Source: an uncultured Collinsella sp. (GTDB lineage: Bacteria > Actinomycetota > Coriobacteriia > Coriobacteriales > Coriobacteriaceae). From it: DNA of 32,808 nucleotides. The stretch is from positions 1 to 32,808 of the forward strand of contig CAJLPX010000021.1 of assembly GCA_905208635.1 (NCBI GenBank). Reading direction: 5' to 3'. The notes under the pieces were generated by a model, which was given only the letters and a program-made list of their open reading frames with translations, ran no database searches and was not told the DNA's origin. A program made the position numbers and the translations under genes. Positions 7,012 through 15,084 of the stretch are shown piece by piece. The stretch's first letter is position 1; every line of letters begins with the position of its first letter.

Positions 7012-7944
7012 TTAAATTTTATACCTGGTTATCTTCTTCCATTCGGCTGGGAACCCCATGGCCTCAAGGAGGCGCTCCTCGCCGATGCTCTCATCCAATG
7101 ACAAGTATTCGTTAACGCACTTGACGAGCTTAGCCTTGAATGCCTTGAACTCGTTGTCGCGCAGGAGGTATCGAAGGGCGATCACTGCCGAGAAGACGTC
7201 TACCTTGCCGCAAACGTAATCCGGCCCAATCTTTTCGATGCCGAGCTTGGCGTGCAAGGTCGTGTCAGGAATCTCTACGTGGCACCTGTGGGAGAAGAGG
7301 CGCTCGCCATGCGCACAGACGTTCCTGTAAAGGGCGAGCACGCGGATAAACGAAGAGAGTTCCTTTGGATTTCCGACCCCGAATCTCTTGGCGATTTTGG
7401 CTTTCTCGTTGTCCCTAAGTGCCGTGAGCATTTTTGAAATCTGTCCGAAGGTCATGGCGTTCACAGTGACCCACAGCGGCACGTTCTTATATGCCCTGCG
7501 GTAGTAGGCGAGGTATTCATGGCTGGTATCCTTGTTGGCGATATAATCAAGCATGTTCAGCAGCTTCGGGAGAACACGCTTCGCGCCCTTAGATGTCGCG
7601 TAGCAGCGGGCGTCTAGATACTTACTCTGGGACTCGCCATATGCAGCGCAGAACTCGTAGGCCAGCGCCGACCTGATCTTCGCCTCGACCTTGAGCAGCG
7701 CATCGAGCATTATCTCCCTGAGCTCTACGTCGAACTCGTAAAGCGTTAAAATGTCTCCAAAAGTGGCGCCTTCGCGGTATACCCGGGTGCTCGGGTCGCG
7801 GAAAAACGACTGGTAACCGTTCACGACCGGGAAATAGCCGATGTCCGCAAGGGCCCTCCGGCAAACCTCTTCGTCCTCGATTCTGAGGCCGGAGCTTCTG
7901 AGCTTCTCCATCTGCTGCTGGTAGGTGAGGAATTCTTTGGGCAT
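7012..7944 (-). CDS. Abi_2 family (AbiD/AbiF-like) HEPN abortive infection protein
   Basis: 310 residues, ATG at 7944. The pattern LTLYEFDVELREIMLDALLK...IRSALAYEF (about residues 66-98) is typical of Abi_2 (PF07751). RNVCAHGERLF (207-217) gives the Rx4H motif of HEPN ribonucleases (R207, H212). Family members abort phage infection, probably by cutting RNA. The gene is preceded by a short transcript with its own promoter and terminator (7961-8063), as known for abiF RNA-associated loci. The N terminus (FLTYQQQMEKLRSSGLRI, then LADIGYFPVVNGY) is also typical of the family. It is codirectional with the toxin operon, but about 1.1 kb of small or broken genes lies between them. Confidence 0.88.
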   Translation of the reverse strand: MPKEFLTYQQQMEKLRSSGLRIEDEEVCRRALADIGYFPVVNGYQSFFRDPSTRVYREGATFGDILTLYEFDVELREIMLDALLKVEAKIRSALAYEFCAAYGESQSKYLDARCYATSKGAKRVLPKLLNMLDYIANKDTSHEYLAYYRRAYKNVPLWVTVNAMTFGQISKMLTALRDNEKAKIAKRFGVGNPKELSSFIRVLALYRNVCAHGERLFSHRCHVEIPDTTLHAKLGIEKIGPDYVCGKVDVFSAVIALRYLLRDNEFKAFKAKLVKCVNEYLSLDESIGEERLLEAMGFPAEWKKITRYKI

Positions 7945-7960
7945 CGTCGCTCTTCCCGAA

Positions 7961-8028
7961 AAATAAAAGGGGAACCCGCAGGCTCCCCTCCGGTTCCAGG
8001 CATCGAAAGTTTCTGGACCCTAATCACT
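7961..8028 (-). ncRNA. structured leader RNA of the Abi_2 gene (abiF-RNA candidate)
   Basis: From the predicted start near 8028, the minus-strand transcript forms hairpin GGGTCCAG / CTGGAACC (one mismatch). A second stem GGGGA / TCCCC (outer arms at 7984-7988 and 7969-7973) follows, then a TTTTATTTTT tract at 7961-7968. The second stem is a good terminator 24 bases before the Abi start codon, so most transcripts should end as a short RNA of about 67 bases. Conserved abiF RNAs lie in this place before abiF-like genes. The assignment is by position and structure; I could not compare the sequence to the family model. Confidence 0.6.
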
Positions 8029-8034
8029 AGCCTG

Positions 8035-8063
8035 ATATTATTCGCACATTTGGTCCTCGTCAA
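8035..8063 (-). promoter_or_regulatory. promoter of the abi leader RNA and Abi_2 gene
   Basis: On the minus strand TTGACG (8058-8063), a spacer of exactly 17 bases, and TAATAT (8035-8040). It predicts a start near 8028, about 85 bases before the Abi ATG. Confidence 0.75.
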
Positions 8064-8122
8064 GCCCATGCTCTAATTATCCACCAGCACATATGGCTAG
8101 CACGTCAGACATTGCATGCACG

Positions 8123-8161
8123 AAAAAGGCAACGCTCACTTTCCGAAAGCGTTGCCTTTAA
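8123..8161. terminator. bidirectional terminator between surface protein and Abi locus
   Basis: AAAGGCAACGC (8125-8135) is the reverse complement of GCGTTGCCTTT (8149-8159), with a 13-base loop, an A tract before and T/A bases after. It lies 50 bases downstream of the LPxTG gene on the minus strand, whose transcripts it should end. Confidence 0.75.
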
Positions 8162-8211
8162 AGCCCCCCCCCACAGAGCACTTGTGTCGCAGTCAGGTAT
8201 GTCATGCCGCC

Positions 8212-9285
8212 CTAGCAGCGATGTGCGGCAGCTAGAAGCACTGTACCAAGCAGGAAAAGCGTTGCGGAAGCGGCGATCCAGTTGGTGTCGCCGGTCTTGG
8301 GGAGTGCCGCAGTGGTCACGGTGGCAGCCTTGGGTTTGGGGACTTTGGCGACCGTGGTCTTGGTTGTCGCGGCCGCGGGTTTCAGCGAGGGATTTGCCGT
8401 GGGCCCCGTGGTGGGCTCTCCAGCAGCGGGGCTTGAATCGGCGGGAGACTTTTCCGCCCCACCGCCCGGTACCTCGCCCCTGCCCGTCTCCCCCGCCGGA
8501 GACGTGGCTACATCGGGCTCAATCACCACATGCGGTGCCACCGCACCGGTGGCATCCACCACGCCACCAGCTCCAAATGCCCCACCAGCAGGCGCCATAA
8601 ACCGCGCGGAAACAAGCGACCCGCCCGTGCACGCAACGCCGCCGTCGGCACCGGCCGCATCGAGCCACGAGGCAGCGACGGAAAGCCGGCAGCCAGCCGC
8701 GCCAGCACCAATGCCCAGATCCTGCAGATACACGCCGTAGGCGCGCACGCCCGCTCCGGACCCGGCTCCCGCGGCGACGACGCGCCCGCGGCCGCGCACG
8801 GCCATGTCGCCGGCGATCACGCCGGCCACGGCCTCGTCCGTGACGTCGGCCCCGTCCGCCCGGGCATCGACGACGCAGCCGTCCACCACGAGCGCCCGCG
8901 AGACGTGGATCGCGCACTGCGAGCCCGATGCCGCCAGGGACCCGGTGCCGCGAAGCGTCAGGCTGCCCCACACCTCCATGCCGCACTGCGTGATGTCCGC
9001 ATCGGGCGCATTCGACTCCGTCACCGAGTTTTGCCCGGCGAGCGTCACGACCAGGTCGCCGTCGGCGGCGGTGGCGTCGCCCGCGTAGCCGTCAAGCTCC
9101 AGATGGCCGGCATCGGTCCAGGCCCAGCCGGGGCCCGACACGCCCGGCTCGCAGTACGTCGCGCCCGCGATAAACAGGCTCTCCGCGCCCGCGGCACAAG
9201 AAGGCCCGCCCAGCAAAACGCATAGGCAGGCCATGGCAGCGATCGCGATGTGATGACGGCCGGTGTGGGACTCGGCGGCAAACAT
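8212..9285 (-). CDS. LPxTG cell-wall-anchored protein with carbohydrate-binding-like repeats
   Basis: 357 residues. The start is ATG at 9285 with GGAG five bases upstream; a GTG at 9324 is weaker. A signal peptide (HHIAIAAMACLCVLLGG) is followed by a beta-rich region with LELDGYAGDATAADGDLVVT, NSVTESNAPDADI and GMEVWGSLTLRGTGSL. This resembles the Cthe_2159-like carbohydrate-binding beta-helix proteins. After a Pro/Thr/Ala-rich wall-spanning part come LPKTG (residue 328), a hydrophobic helix and a short basic tail, the sortase A signal. It has a diverged twin at 13784-14926. The ligand is unknown; a role in glycan binding at the surface is inferred. Confidence 0.85.
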   Translation of the reverse strand: MFAAESHTGRHHIAIAAMACLCVLLGGPSCAAGAESLFIAGATYCEPGVSGPGWAWTDAGHLELDGYAGDATAADGDLVVTLAGQNSVTESNAPDADITQCGMEVWGSLTLRGTGSLAASGSQCAIHVSRALVVDGCVVDARADGADVTDEAVAGVIAGDMAVRGRGRVVAAGAGSGAGVRAYGVYLQDLGIGAGAAGCRLSVAASWLDAAGADGGVACTGGSLVSARFMAPAGGAFGAGGVVDATGAVAPHVVIEPDVATSPAGETGRGEVPGGGAEKSPADSSPAAGEPTTGPTANPSLKPAAATTKTTVAKVPKPKAATVTTAALPKTGDTNWIAASATLFLLGTVLLAAAHRC

Positions 9286-9446
9286 AGCCGCTCCGATCTT
9301 CGCAGGAGCCAATAGAATATGCACCAGAAAAATGCCCTGGTAGCAGCACCTATTAGTTTAGCGAGATCGATGCGGGAGCAAAGAGAAATCGCGTGGGCAA
9401 TGTCCACAATTAGGTGTAAATCGTTTTGCCAGCCGGTGAAAGGGAG
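8212..9446. repeat. long direct repeat, copy A (surface gene plus upstream region)
   Basis: The whole LPxTG gene and about 160 bases upstream (to around 9446, including TTAGGTGTAAATCGTTTTG) recur at 13826-15084 in the same orientation. Identity is high at the 5' end and over the beta-rich region and lower in the Pro/Thr-rich part. The upstream part of both copies contains CAAAACGATTTACACCTAAT, which may hold a shared promoter. Confidence 0.85.
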
Positions 9447-9814
9447 AATCAGCTTCCGAATTCGCCCTTCACGTTTCTGATGATGTTGTTTGATAAATGG
9501 TTCCGATAGTCCATAAAAGATGGTTCATAATAGATTTAGATGAAAAACCTTCGGATTTGTAAGGCGGGGTCGCTGAGACGGTACCGCCTAGTTTTATCAG
9601 CGTGCGCCTAACGATCGAGATCACATTCTCCCTCGCGCGCGAAGAAGTCTTGCCCTGCGAAGACTATGATCGGTTGGACAGGCCCGGCGTATATTGCGTA
9701 CTTCCGTAGTTTTTCTTCGGAATATCCGTATTAAAAATACGGGCAAATTGACCAATTTGCTAAGCTACTTTATCCTGTGTTTCAAATAGACTCAGAAAGC
9801 AGAGGAGCCGTGCC
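9447..9814 (+). promoter_or_regulatory. intergenic region with promoter of the ATPase-nuclease pair
   Basis: No gene lies here. Near the right end, TTGACC (9748-9753), a 17-base spacer and TATCCT (9771-9776) form a good plus-strand promoter. A small palindrome, CAAATT-4 nt-AATTTG (9744-9759), covers the -35 box and may be an operator. Two hairpins lie upstream: AGGCGG/CCGCCT (9562-9589), followed by AGTTTT, and CCGTATT/AATACGG (9726-9742). Confidence 0.65.
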
Positions 9815-10930
9815 ATGCTCAAGAAGTTTTCGGTTTCAAATTTCAAGTGCTTCAATAAGCGAATTACATTTGATCTATCCGATCCCGCCAACTATTCATT
9901 CAATCAACAGGTAATTCAGGATGGCATTAAGGCAAAGGGCATCATATATGGTGCGAATGGCAGTGGAAAGTCCAATTTCGCCCTCGCGATATTCGACATT
10001 GTTCTGCATCTGACCGACAAGGAAAAGCTGCTCAAAAAATACTCGCCATACCGGTGCCTTAATTCAAAGAGTTCAATTACAGAGTTTCAATACGATTTTG
10101 TCTTCGACAATATCGAGGTCGTATACCGCTACGGGAAAACCGACCCACAGACGCTTGTATACGAGAGTCTGTACATTGCTGGCGTGGAGGTCTTGAGCTA
10201 CAGGTTCGACGCTCAAACGGGCCATGTTGACCTGCCGGGCGCCGAGTCCCTCTCGCTTTCTACCGATCTCCCCACTGAGTCCGACAGACTGTCGCGTGTC
10301 AAATATGTCAAGAGCAATGCAATACTGCGAGATGAGCCGTCTGCCAGGGCGTTTAGAGCCTTCACCTCCTTTGTCGACAACATGCTCATGTTCTACTCGC
10401 TCGATGAGCGTGGATATCAGGGGCTTTCGGTTGGCTCGGATATCTTTACCCAGGGCATTATTCGCGAAGGAAAGATGGAGGACTTCCAAGAATTCTTGCG
10501 CCAGCAGGGAATCTCCCTGAACCTCGTATCCGTGGACGTGAATGGAGTTCCCGAGCTTTATTGCAGGTTCGAGGGCGGTACCGTTCCGTTTGCGTCGGTC
10601 GCCTCGACAGGCACCATGTCACTTGCTCTGTACTACTACTGGTATATCAAGATGAGCAAGGCTTCCTTGGTCTTTATCGATGAATTCGATGCCTTTTATC
10701 ACTTTGAATTGTCCCGGTCGATCGTGGAGATGCTACGGGACCTTGAGGGTGTCCAGGTTTTCATTACGACGCACAACACGGACCTTTTGACGAACGACCT
10801 CATGCGTCCCGATGTCTATTTCATTCTCAAGGAGGGGGAGATTCGCTCGCTGGAAAAGCTAACACCCAAGGAGCTCAGATTGGCGCATAACCTCCAGAAG
10901 ATGTTTAAGGCCGGTGCTTTCGATGGCTAG
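9815..10930 (+). CDS. AAA/ABC-type ATPase of an AbiL/PARIS-like defence pair
   Basis: 371 residues, ATG at 9815 after GAGGAG. Walker A is GANGSGKS (residues 46-53), a signature-like ASTGTMSLAL is at 263-272, Walker B is LVFIDEFD (285-292) and the switch histidine is in TTHNT (318-322). This is the SMC-like AAA_21 layout shared by AbiLi, AriA of PARIS and OLD-type ATPases. The first residues, MLKKFSVSNFKCF, are typical of the family (a strand that packs on the ATPase core). Its 3' end overlaps the next gene by eight bases. By analogy it senses phage proteins or DNA ends and controls the partner nuclease; the trigger is unknown. Confidence 0.82.
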   Translation: MLKKFSVSNFKCFNKRITFDLSDPANYSFNQQVIQDGIKAKGIIYGANGSGKSNFALAIFDIVLHLTDKEKLLKKYSPYRCLNSKSSITEFQYDFVFDNIEVVYRYGKTDPQTLVYESLYIAGVEVLSYRFDAQTGHVDLPGAESLSLSTDLPTESDRLSRVKYVKSNAILRDEPSARAFRAFTSFVDNMLMFYSLDERGYQGLSVGSDIFTQGIIREGKMEDFQEFLRQQGISLNLVSVDVNGVPELYCRFEGGTVPFASVASTGTMSLALYYYWYIKMSKASLVFIDEFDAFYHFELSRSIVEMLRDLEGVQVFITTHNTDLLTNDLMRPDVYFILKEGEIRSLEKLTPKELRLAHNLQKMFKAGAFDG

Positions 10931-11720
10931 CCCGGTCACGCTCTTCATCGTTGAAGGAGAGTCGCGTGACCTGCGCTTTGCGGAGAAGATGAAGGATCTT
11001 TTTCTGAAAGGGAGAGATGACCTGAGGGTGATCTGTCTGCCAGCGGCGCAGAACATCTACATGCTTTACGAGCGGCTTGCAGAGGAGGACTTCGATCTGG
11101 ATGTTGTGGAGGTACTGAGAGAAACGGTGCCTTCTGCTGCAAAATGTCTAGAGGGCGTGGAGAGGGATTCTGTTGATGAGGTCTTTCTCTTCTTTGACTA
11201 CGACTCTCATCAGAACAATGCGCCTGGATGCGAGTCCGATGCCCTTGTGGAGGCGATGCTCCTCGCATTCGATAACGAGCACGAGAGCGGAAAGCTCTAT
11301 ATAAGCTACCCGATGGTCGAGGCACTGTACGATTATCGCGCAGGGCAGTGCCAGGCGCATTCAGGCTGTTTTGTTGACAACTCGGAAATCGCTCAATATA
11401 AAAATAAGTCGGGAGAGGGAAACGTTAACGTGGGGAAGCACATGGAGCTTCCCCAATGGAAAGATGCAATCGCTGCCTTCGTATTGAGATGCAAGTGCCT
11501 GCTCGGTCTCGATGAGGTTTCATTTGAGACGTATCGAGAGCTGGTTACGGTCGATGCGATCTTCCGCGAGGAGAAAAGGATGCGGATCGAGGACGGTTCG
11601 GTGTTTGTGCTATCGGCTTTTCCAGAGTTTCTGCTCGACTATTTCGGTGATAAGTTCTTTAATTCCATGGCTCCGATGCGCCACCTTAAGTTCGATGATT
11701 GCCCCCGAGGAAATGGATGA
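10923..11720 (+). CDS. TOPRIM-like partner protein (AbiLii/AriB-like)
   Basis: 265 residues from the ATG at 10923, which overlaps the ATPase stop codon; a GTG at 10914 is possible. LFIVEGESRD (E11) and LFFDYDSHQN (D92, D94) match the glutamate and DxD elements of a TOPRIM-like fold, as in OLD and PARIS nucleases. KLYISYPMVEALYDY (about residues 124-138) is a conserved block in partners of such ATPases. The C-terminal half is not recognised. Translational coupling and gene order make it the effector of the pair. TOPRIM assignment rests on two short motifs. Confidence 0.7.
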   Translation: MASPVTLFIVEGESRDLRFAEKMKDLFLKGRDDLRVICLPAAQNIYMLYERLAEEDFDLDVVEVLRETVPSAAKCLEGVERDSVDEVFLFFDYDSHQNNAPGCESDALVEAMLLAFDNEHESGKLYISYPMVEALYDYRAGQCQAHSGCFVDNSEIAQYKNKSGEGNVNVGKHMELPQWKDAIAAFVLRCKCLLGLDEVSFETYRELVTVDAIFREEKRMRIEDGSVFVLSAFPEFLLDYFGDKFFNSMAPMRHLKFDDCPRGNG

Positions 11721-11727
11721 GACGCAA

Positions 11728-12090
11728 TTAATCTCGCGGGTACAGGTTCTCCTGTCTAAATTGTGAACTCGGCATAAGAGACGTTGTTGGCCATGCCCCG
11801 GACAGCATCCAGTCGATGATGTTCTCTTGCCTGATGCCGCCGCGACCTCCCACGTCAACGCGGTCGAGCGTGAGCGGGGTCTTCGGATAGTTGTTCCGAA
11901 TCGCCTGCAGCGGCGCGAGCTCGGGAAAGTACCTCACTATCAGCTTCCCCCACTCCGACTTCGGGTTCACGCAGGTGATGTGGAACCCGTTAAGCCCAGC
12001 TTGGACAAGCTGTTAGGAGACTGGCATTTCGCCTGCGTCGATCTCGAGAGGATCGGCGACAAGGTTGCGAACAAGGACTGGAAAGGTCAT
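11728..12090 (-). pseudogene. unknown small protein gene with one in-frame TAA
   Basis: Between the two plus-strand defence units a minus-strand frame begins at ATG 12090 (MTFPVLVRNLVADPLEIDAG) and reads 25 codons to TAA (12013-12015). It then stays open in the same frame for 95 codons with protein-like sequence (QLVQAGLNGFHITCVNPKSE, KLIVRYFPELAPLQAIR), ending at 11728. The composition looks like a real protein. I do not recognise the family. It is either a gene with a single nonsense change or the remnant of a former neighbour. Confidence 0.45.
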
Positions 12091-12107
12091 TATGAGGGGT
12101 AAATAAG

Positions 12108-13628
12108 ATGACAGACAACACGTATTCGGGAACTCTAAAATTCAAAGATGTTGATTTTGTCTTTGTGTTCGATGGCTCTGAGCTTGTTCTCATCCCGCCC
12201 AAAGAACGCAAGAATGACATTATGTGGGGTTGGCTAAAAAAAGAAATTTGCCCCGGTGTGTATACATCCGGCGACCCTTTGACTGTTGATGTGCCTTATC
12301 TTGACGGCTTCTGCAACGAGACAAGCAAGCGATTGATCTTTTTGACCAGGGAGGAATCGACTGTCGGAAGTCGAAATTCGACTCTGTATATCAACGTTGC
12401 TGGGTATCTGGAATGTAGCCCGAATACCAATGGTTTTTGCAGGATGACTCTATCCGGCAGGGCCTTGAATTACATTCATCCGGTTAATAGGGCATTCTCG
12501 CAGGTATTTGATTCTGACGACCTTACAGAAAAGGGAATCATCTCTATCAGGACAAATGGATTCGACAGAACTTCGACCGTGAAGAGAGCATTTCGCTTTG
12601 AGGGCAGAGATATCGCGGCGTATTTCTCAGTTGGGTGGACATGCAGTATGAAAATTAGTACTCCACCCATCACCCTTAATTCCAGCATGATTTTCGAGTT
12701 TGATGAAACGGACGATTACTGGTTTTTCTATCGCCTGTGGCATGCAGCAGAAGACTTCCTCAAATATCTGACATTCAGCAAAAACACACTAATTGAGGAT
12801 TGCAGCCTGCAGGCTATGTACGACGACTCGCATTACCCCAGCACAGCTGAATTCAAGCTAGCGAGATCCTCAGAGCCATTTGATACCAAGCCTCTTGAAA
12901 AAGGTCGATATATTCAGCTGTCTTTGCTGGACCCGTATGAGATTAAAATGTTTGGAGCGATTGCAGACGGAGAAATCTACCTAAGGCATATTCCTGAAAC
13001 ATACGAAAAGGGACATACGCTCGATGCATCGGACTTCGTGCTGACTTCCGCAGCATTTGAATGGGAATTTGACCAAGCGTATCCAAGCGGAGTTGTCAAA
13101 TCAGAAGCTCGAGTGGCTGCTGAGCAACGAGCATCAGCTCAGATGGATGAATGCATTAACCAAAGCTCCGGAAAAGCTAAAAAGATATTGAAATATGCAA
13201 AGAAGAGCATCGGCTTTAGCAATCTGGAATCGAAGATAGTACAGGCTGGTCGAGATTTTCATGAAATGATTGGGGTATTTGGGGAAGGTCTATACAAAAG
13301 GAATGATGAGGAATTTTCCTACGAATTCATTGGAAGCAGGCTGGCTGAGCAAAGAAATGACTTTGCCCATGGAAACATTGACAAGGATTTTAAAGGTGCT
13401 GCCATTCTTGATTTGCTGCTTCTACGCTATCTTGTCTATGCAATGCAGCTGAAGCGCATCGGTGTCTCAGCTGCAAATACTCGCAGAGCGATAAATGAGC
13501 TATTTGGCTTAATGTATTACCTCCCTGCAGAAGACGGTGACACAGAGACGGTGGCCAAGAACACTGAGATAAATGAGCCGAACAACGAAACCGAAGGCAA
13601 TGCAGACGAAATCGTAGAGGCGGAATAG
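12108..13628 (+). CDS. ApeA-like HEPN abortive infection protein
   Basis: 506 residues, ATG at 12108 with GAGGGG eight bases before. The N-terminal 330 residues are a beta-rich domain beginning GTLKFKDVDFVFVF, resembling the ApeA N-terminal domain. The C-terminal part is helical and contains EQRNDFAHGNID with the HEPN Rx4H motif (R416, H421). ApeA-type proteins stop phage growth by RNA cleavage. The last 40 residues are acidic and probably disordered. No partner gene is needed for ApeA, and this one stands as a single unit ending at a strong terminator. Confidence 0.75.
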   Translation: MTDNTYSGTLKFKDVDFVFVFDGSELVLIPPKERKNDIMWGWLKKEICPGVYTSGDPLTVDVPYLDGFCNETSKRLIFLTREESTVGSRNSTLYINVAGYLECSPNTNGFCRMTLSGRALNYIHPVNRAFSQVFDSDDLTEKGIISIRTNGFDRTSTVKRAFRFEGRDIAAYFSVGWTCSMKISTPPITLNSSMIFEFDETDDYWFFYRLWHAAEDFLKYLTFSKNTLIEDCSLQAMYDDSHYPSTAEFKLARSSEPFDTKPLEKGRYIQLSLLDPYEIKMFGAIADGEIYLRHIPETYEKGHTLDASDFVLTSAAFEWEFDQAYPSGVVKSEARVAAEQRASAQMDECINQSSGKAKKILKYAKKSIGFSNLESKIVQAGRDFHEMIGVFGEGLYKRNDEEFSYEFIGSRLAEQRNDFAHGNIDKDFKGAAILDLLLLRYLVYAMQLKRIGVSAANTRRAINELFGLMYYLPAEDGDTETVAKNTEINEPNNETEGNADEIVEAE

Positions 13629-13702
13629 AATGGTTCCCGACTGCTGCTGCGGAATGTACGGATTGCTGCCGTATCCTTAGTAATTAAAACTGTCCGCTCA
13701 GT

Positions 13703-13742
13703 AGTAGGGGCGCGCCGGCGTTAGCCGGTGCGCCCCTACTTT
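13703..13742. terminator. strong bidirectional terminator
   Basis: A 17-bp stem, AGTAGGGGCGCGCCGGC with GCCGGTGCGCCCCTACT, has one G-T pair and a GTTA loop, with A/T bases on both sides. It ends transcription of the ApeA-like gene (plus) and of the surface-protein twin (minus). Confidence 0.9.
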
Positions 13743-13783
13743 GGGAAACATAAAACTCGCTTTTAATCGGTTGCCTGCGTAGC

Positions 13784-14926
13784 TCAAAGCGGGAACAACC
13801 GCCATGACGATGCATGCGATACCGAGCAGCGGTGCGCGGCAGCTATAAGCGCTGCTCCTAGCAGGAATAGCGCTAATGAGGCGGCGATCCAGTTGCTGTC
13901 GGCGGTCTTGGGGAGCGTGGCGGTGGCGGCGCCGGCAGCCTTGGCCTTGGATGGCGTGGACACCGTGGTCCTGTTTACTGTCGTTTTGGTTGTCGTGATC
14001 GTCTTGGGCGTCGCAGTCGCGGGCTTCAGGGCGGGATCCGTCGCGGACCCGGCACCGGGCTGCCCACCGGCAGGACCGGCGCCGCCAGCCGGCTCGCCCG
14101 CGCCACCCAGTACCTCGCCCCCACCGGTCTCCCCCGCCGGAGGCGTGGCGACATCGGGCTCAACCACCACATGCGGTGCCACCGCACCGGAGGCATCCAC
14201 CACGCTACCCGCACCAAAGACCCCACCAGCAGGCGTCACAAACCGCGCAGACACAAGCGACCCACCCAGGCACGCAACGCCGCCGTCGGCACCGGTCGCA
14301 TCGAGCCACGAGGCATCGACGGAAAGCCGACAGCCGGCCGCACCATCGCCAAGACCCGCGTCCTGCAGATACACGCCGTAGGCGCGCACGCCCGCTCCGG
14401 ACCCGGCGCCCGCGGCAACGACGCGCCCGCCGCCGCGCACGGTCATGTCGCCTGCGATCACGCCGGCAACCGCCTCGTCCGTGATATCGGCCCCGTCCGC
14501 CCGGGCATCGACGGTGCATCCGTCCACCACGAGCGCCTGCGAAACGTGGATCCCGCACTGCGAGCCCGTCGCCGTCAGGGTCCCGGTACCGCGAAGCGTC
14601 AGGTTGCCCCACACCTCCATGCCGCACAGCGTGATGTCCGCATCGGGCGCATGCGACTCCGTCACGGAGTTTTGCCCGGCAAGCGTCAGCACCAGGTCGC
14701 CTTCGGCGCCGATGGCCTCGCCCGCGTAGCCGTTAAGCTCCAGGTGGTCGGCATCGGTCCAGGCTCAGCCGGGGCCCGACACGCCCGGCTCGTAGTACGT
14801 CGCGCCCGCGATGATGAGGCTCTCCGCACCCGCGGCATAAGAAGGCCCGCCCACCAAAACGCATAGGCAGGCCATGGCAACAAGCGCAATGTAATGACGG
14901 CTGGTGTAGGACTCGGCAGCAAACAT
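13784..14926 (-). pseudogene. second LPxTG-type surface protein gene, with one in-frame TGA
   Basis: Diverged twin of the gene at 8212-9285. It keeps the ATG after GGAG (14926), the signal peptide and the beta-rich domain. A TGA at 14765-14767 falls exactly where the twin has the first Trp of GPGWAWTDA, a single G to A change. After the stop the frame is open to 13784. The anchor is LPKTA rather than LPKTG, and the tail runs 13 residues past the twin's end (SVSHASSWRLFPL), so the sorting signal is also altered. Translation would stop soon after the signal peptide. An inactive gene is likely unless the stop is read through. Confidence 0.85.
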
Positions 14927-15084
14927 ACCCGCTCCGATCTTCGCAGGAGCCAATAGAATGTGCACCAGAAAATGCCCTGGTAGCAGCAGTTATTAGTTTA
15001 GCGAGATCAAGGCACAAACAAAGAAAATGTCCCTGAGCAGCGTCAATAATTAGGTGTAAATCGTTTTGTCAATCGGTGAATGGA
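13826..15084. repeat. long direct repeat, copy B
   Basis: Matches 8212-9446 in the same orientation, including the upstream block TTAGGTGTAAATCGTTTTG near 15051-15069. The two copies bracket about 4.4 kb holding the plus-strand defence genes. Confidence 0.85.

Noticed and set aside
8282..9225. Plus-strand frames opposite the surface-protein gene (and the same at 13893-14866)
   Set aside because: Antisense shadows of GC-rich coding sequence; compositions are Pro/Arg/His repeats with no start signals.
6742..14767. Recoding of stop codons as tryptophan or as selenocysteine/pyrrolysine
   Set aside because: All three stop codons are involved, TGA ends normal genes nearby (4410, 6472, 18057), and no suppressor tRNA or SECIS-like element is seen. 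Ordinary nonsense changes are simpler.
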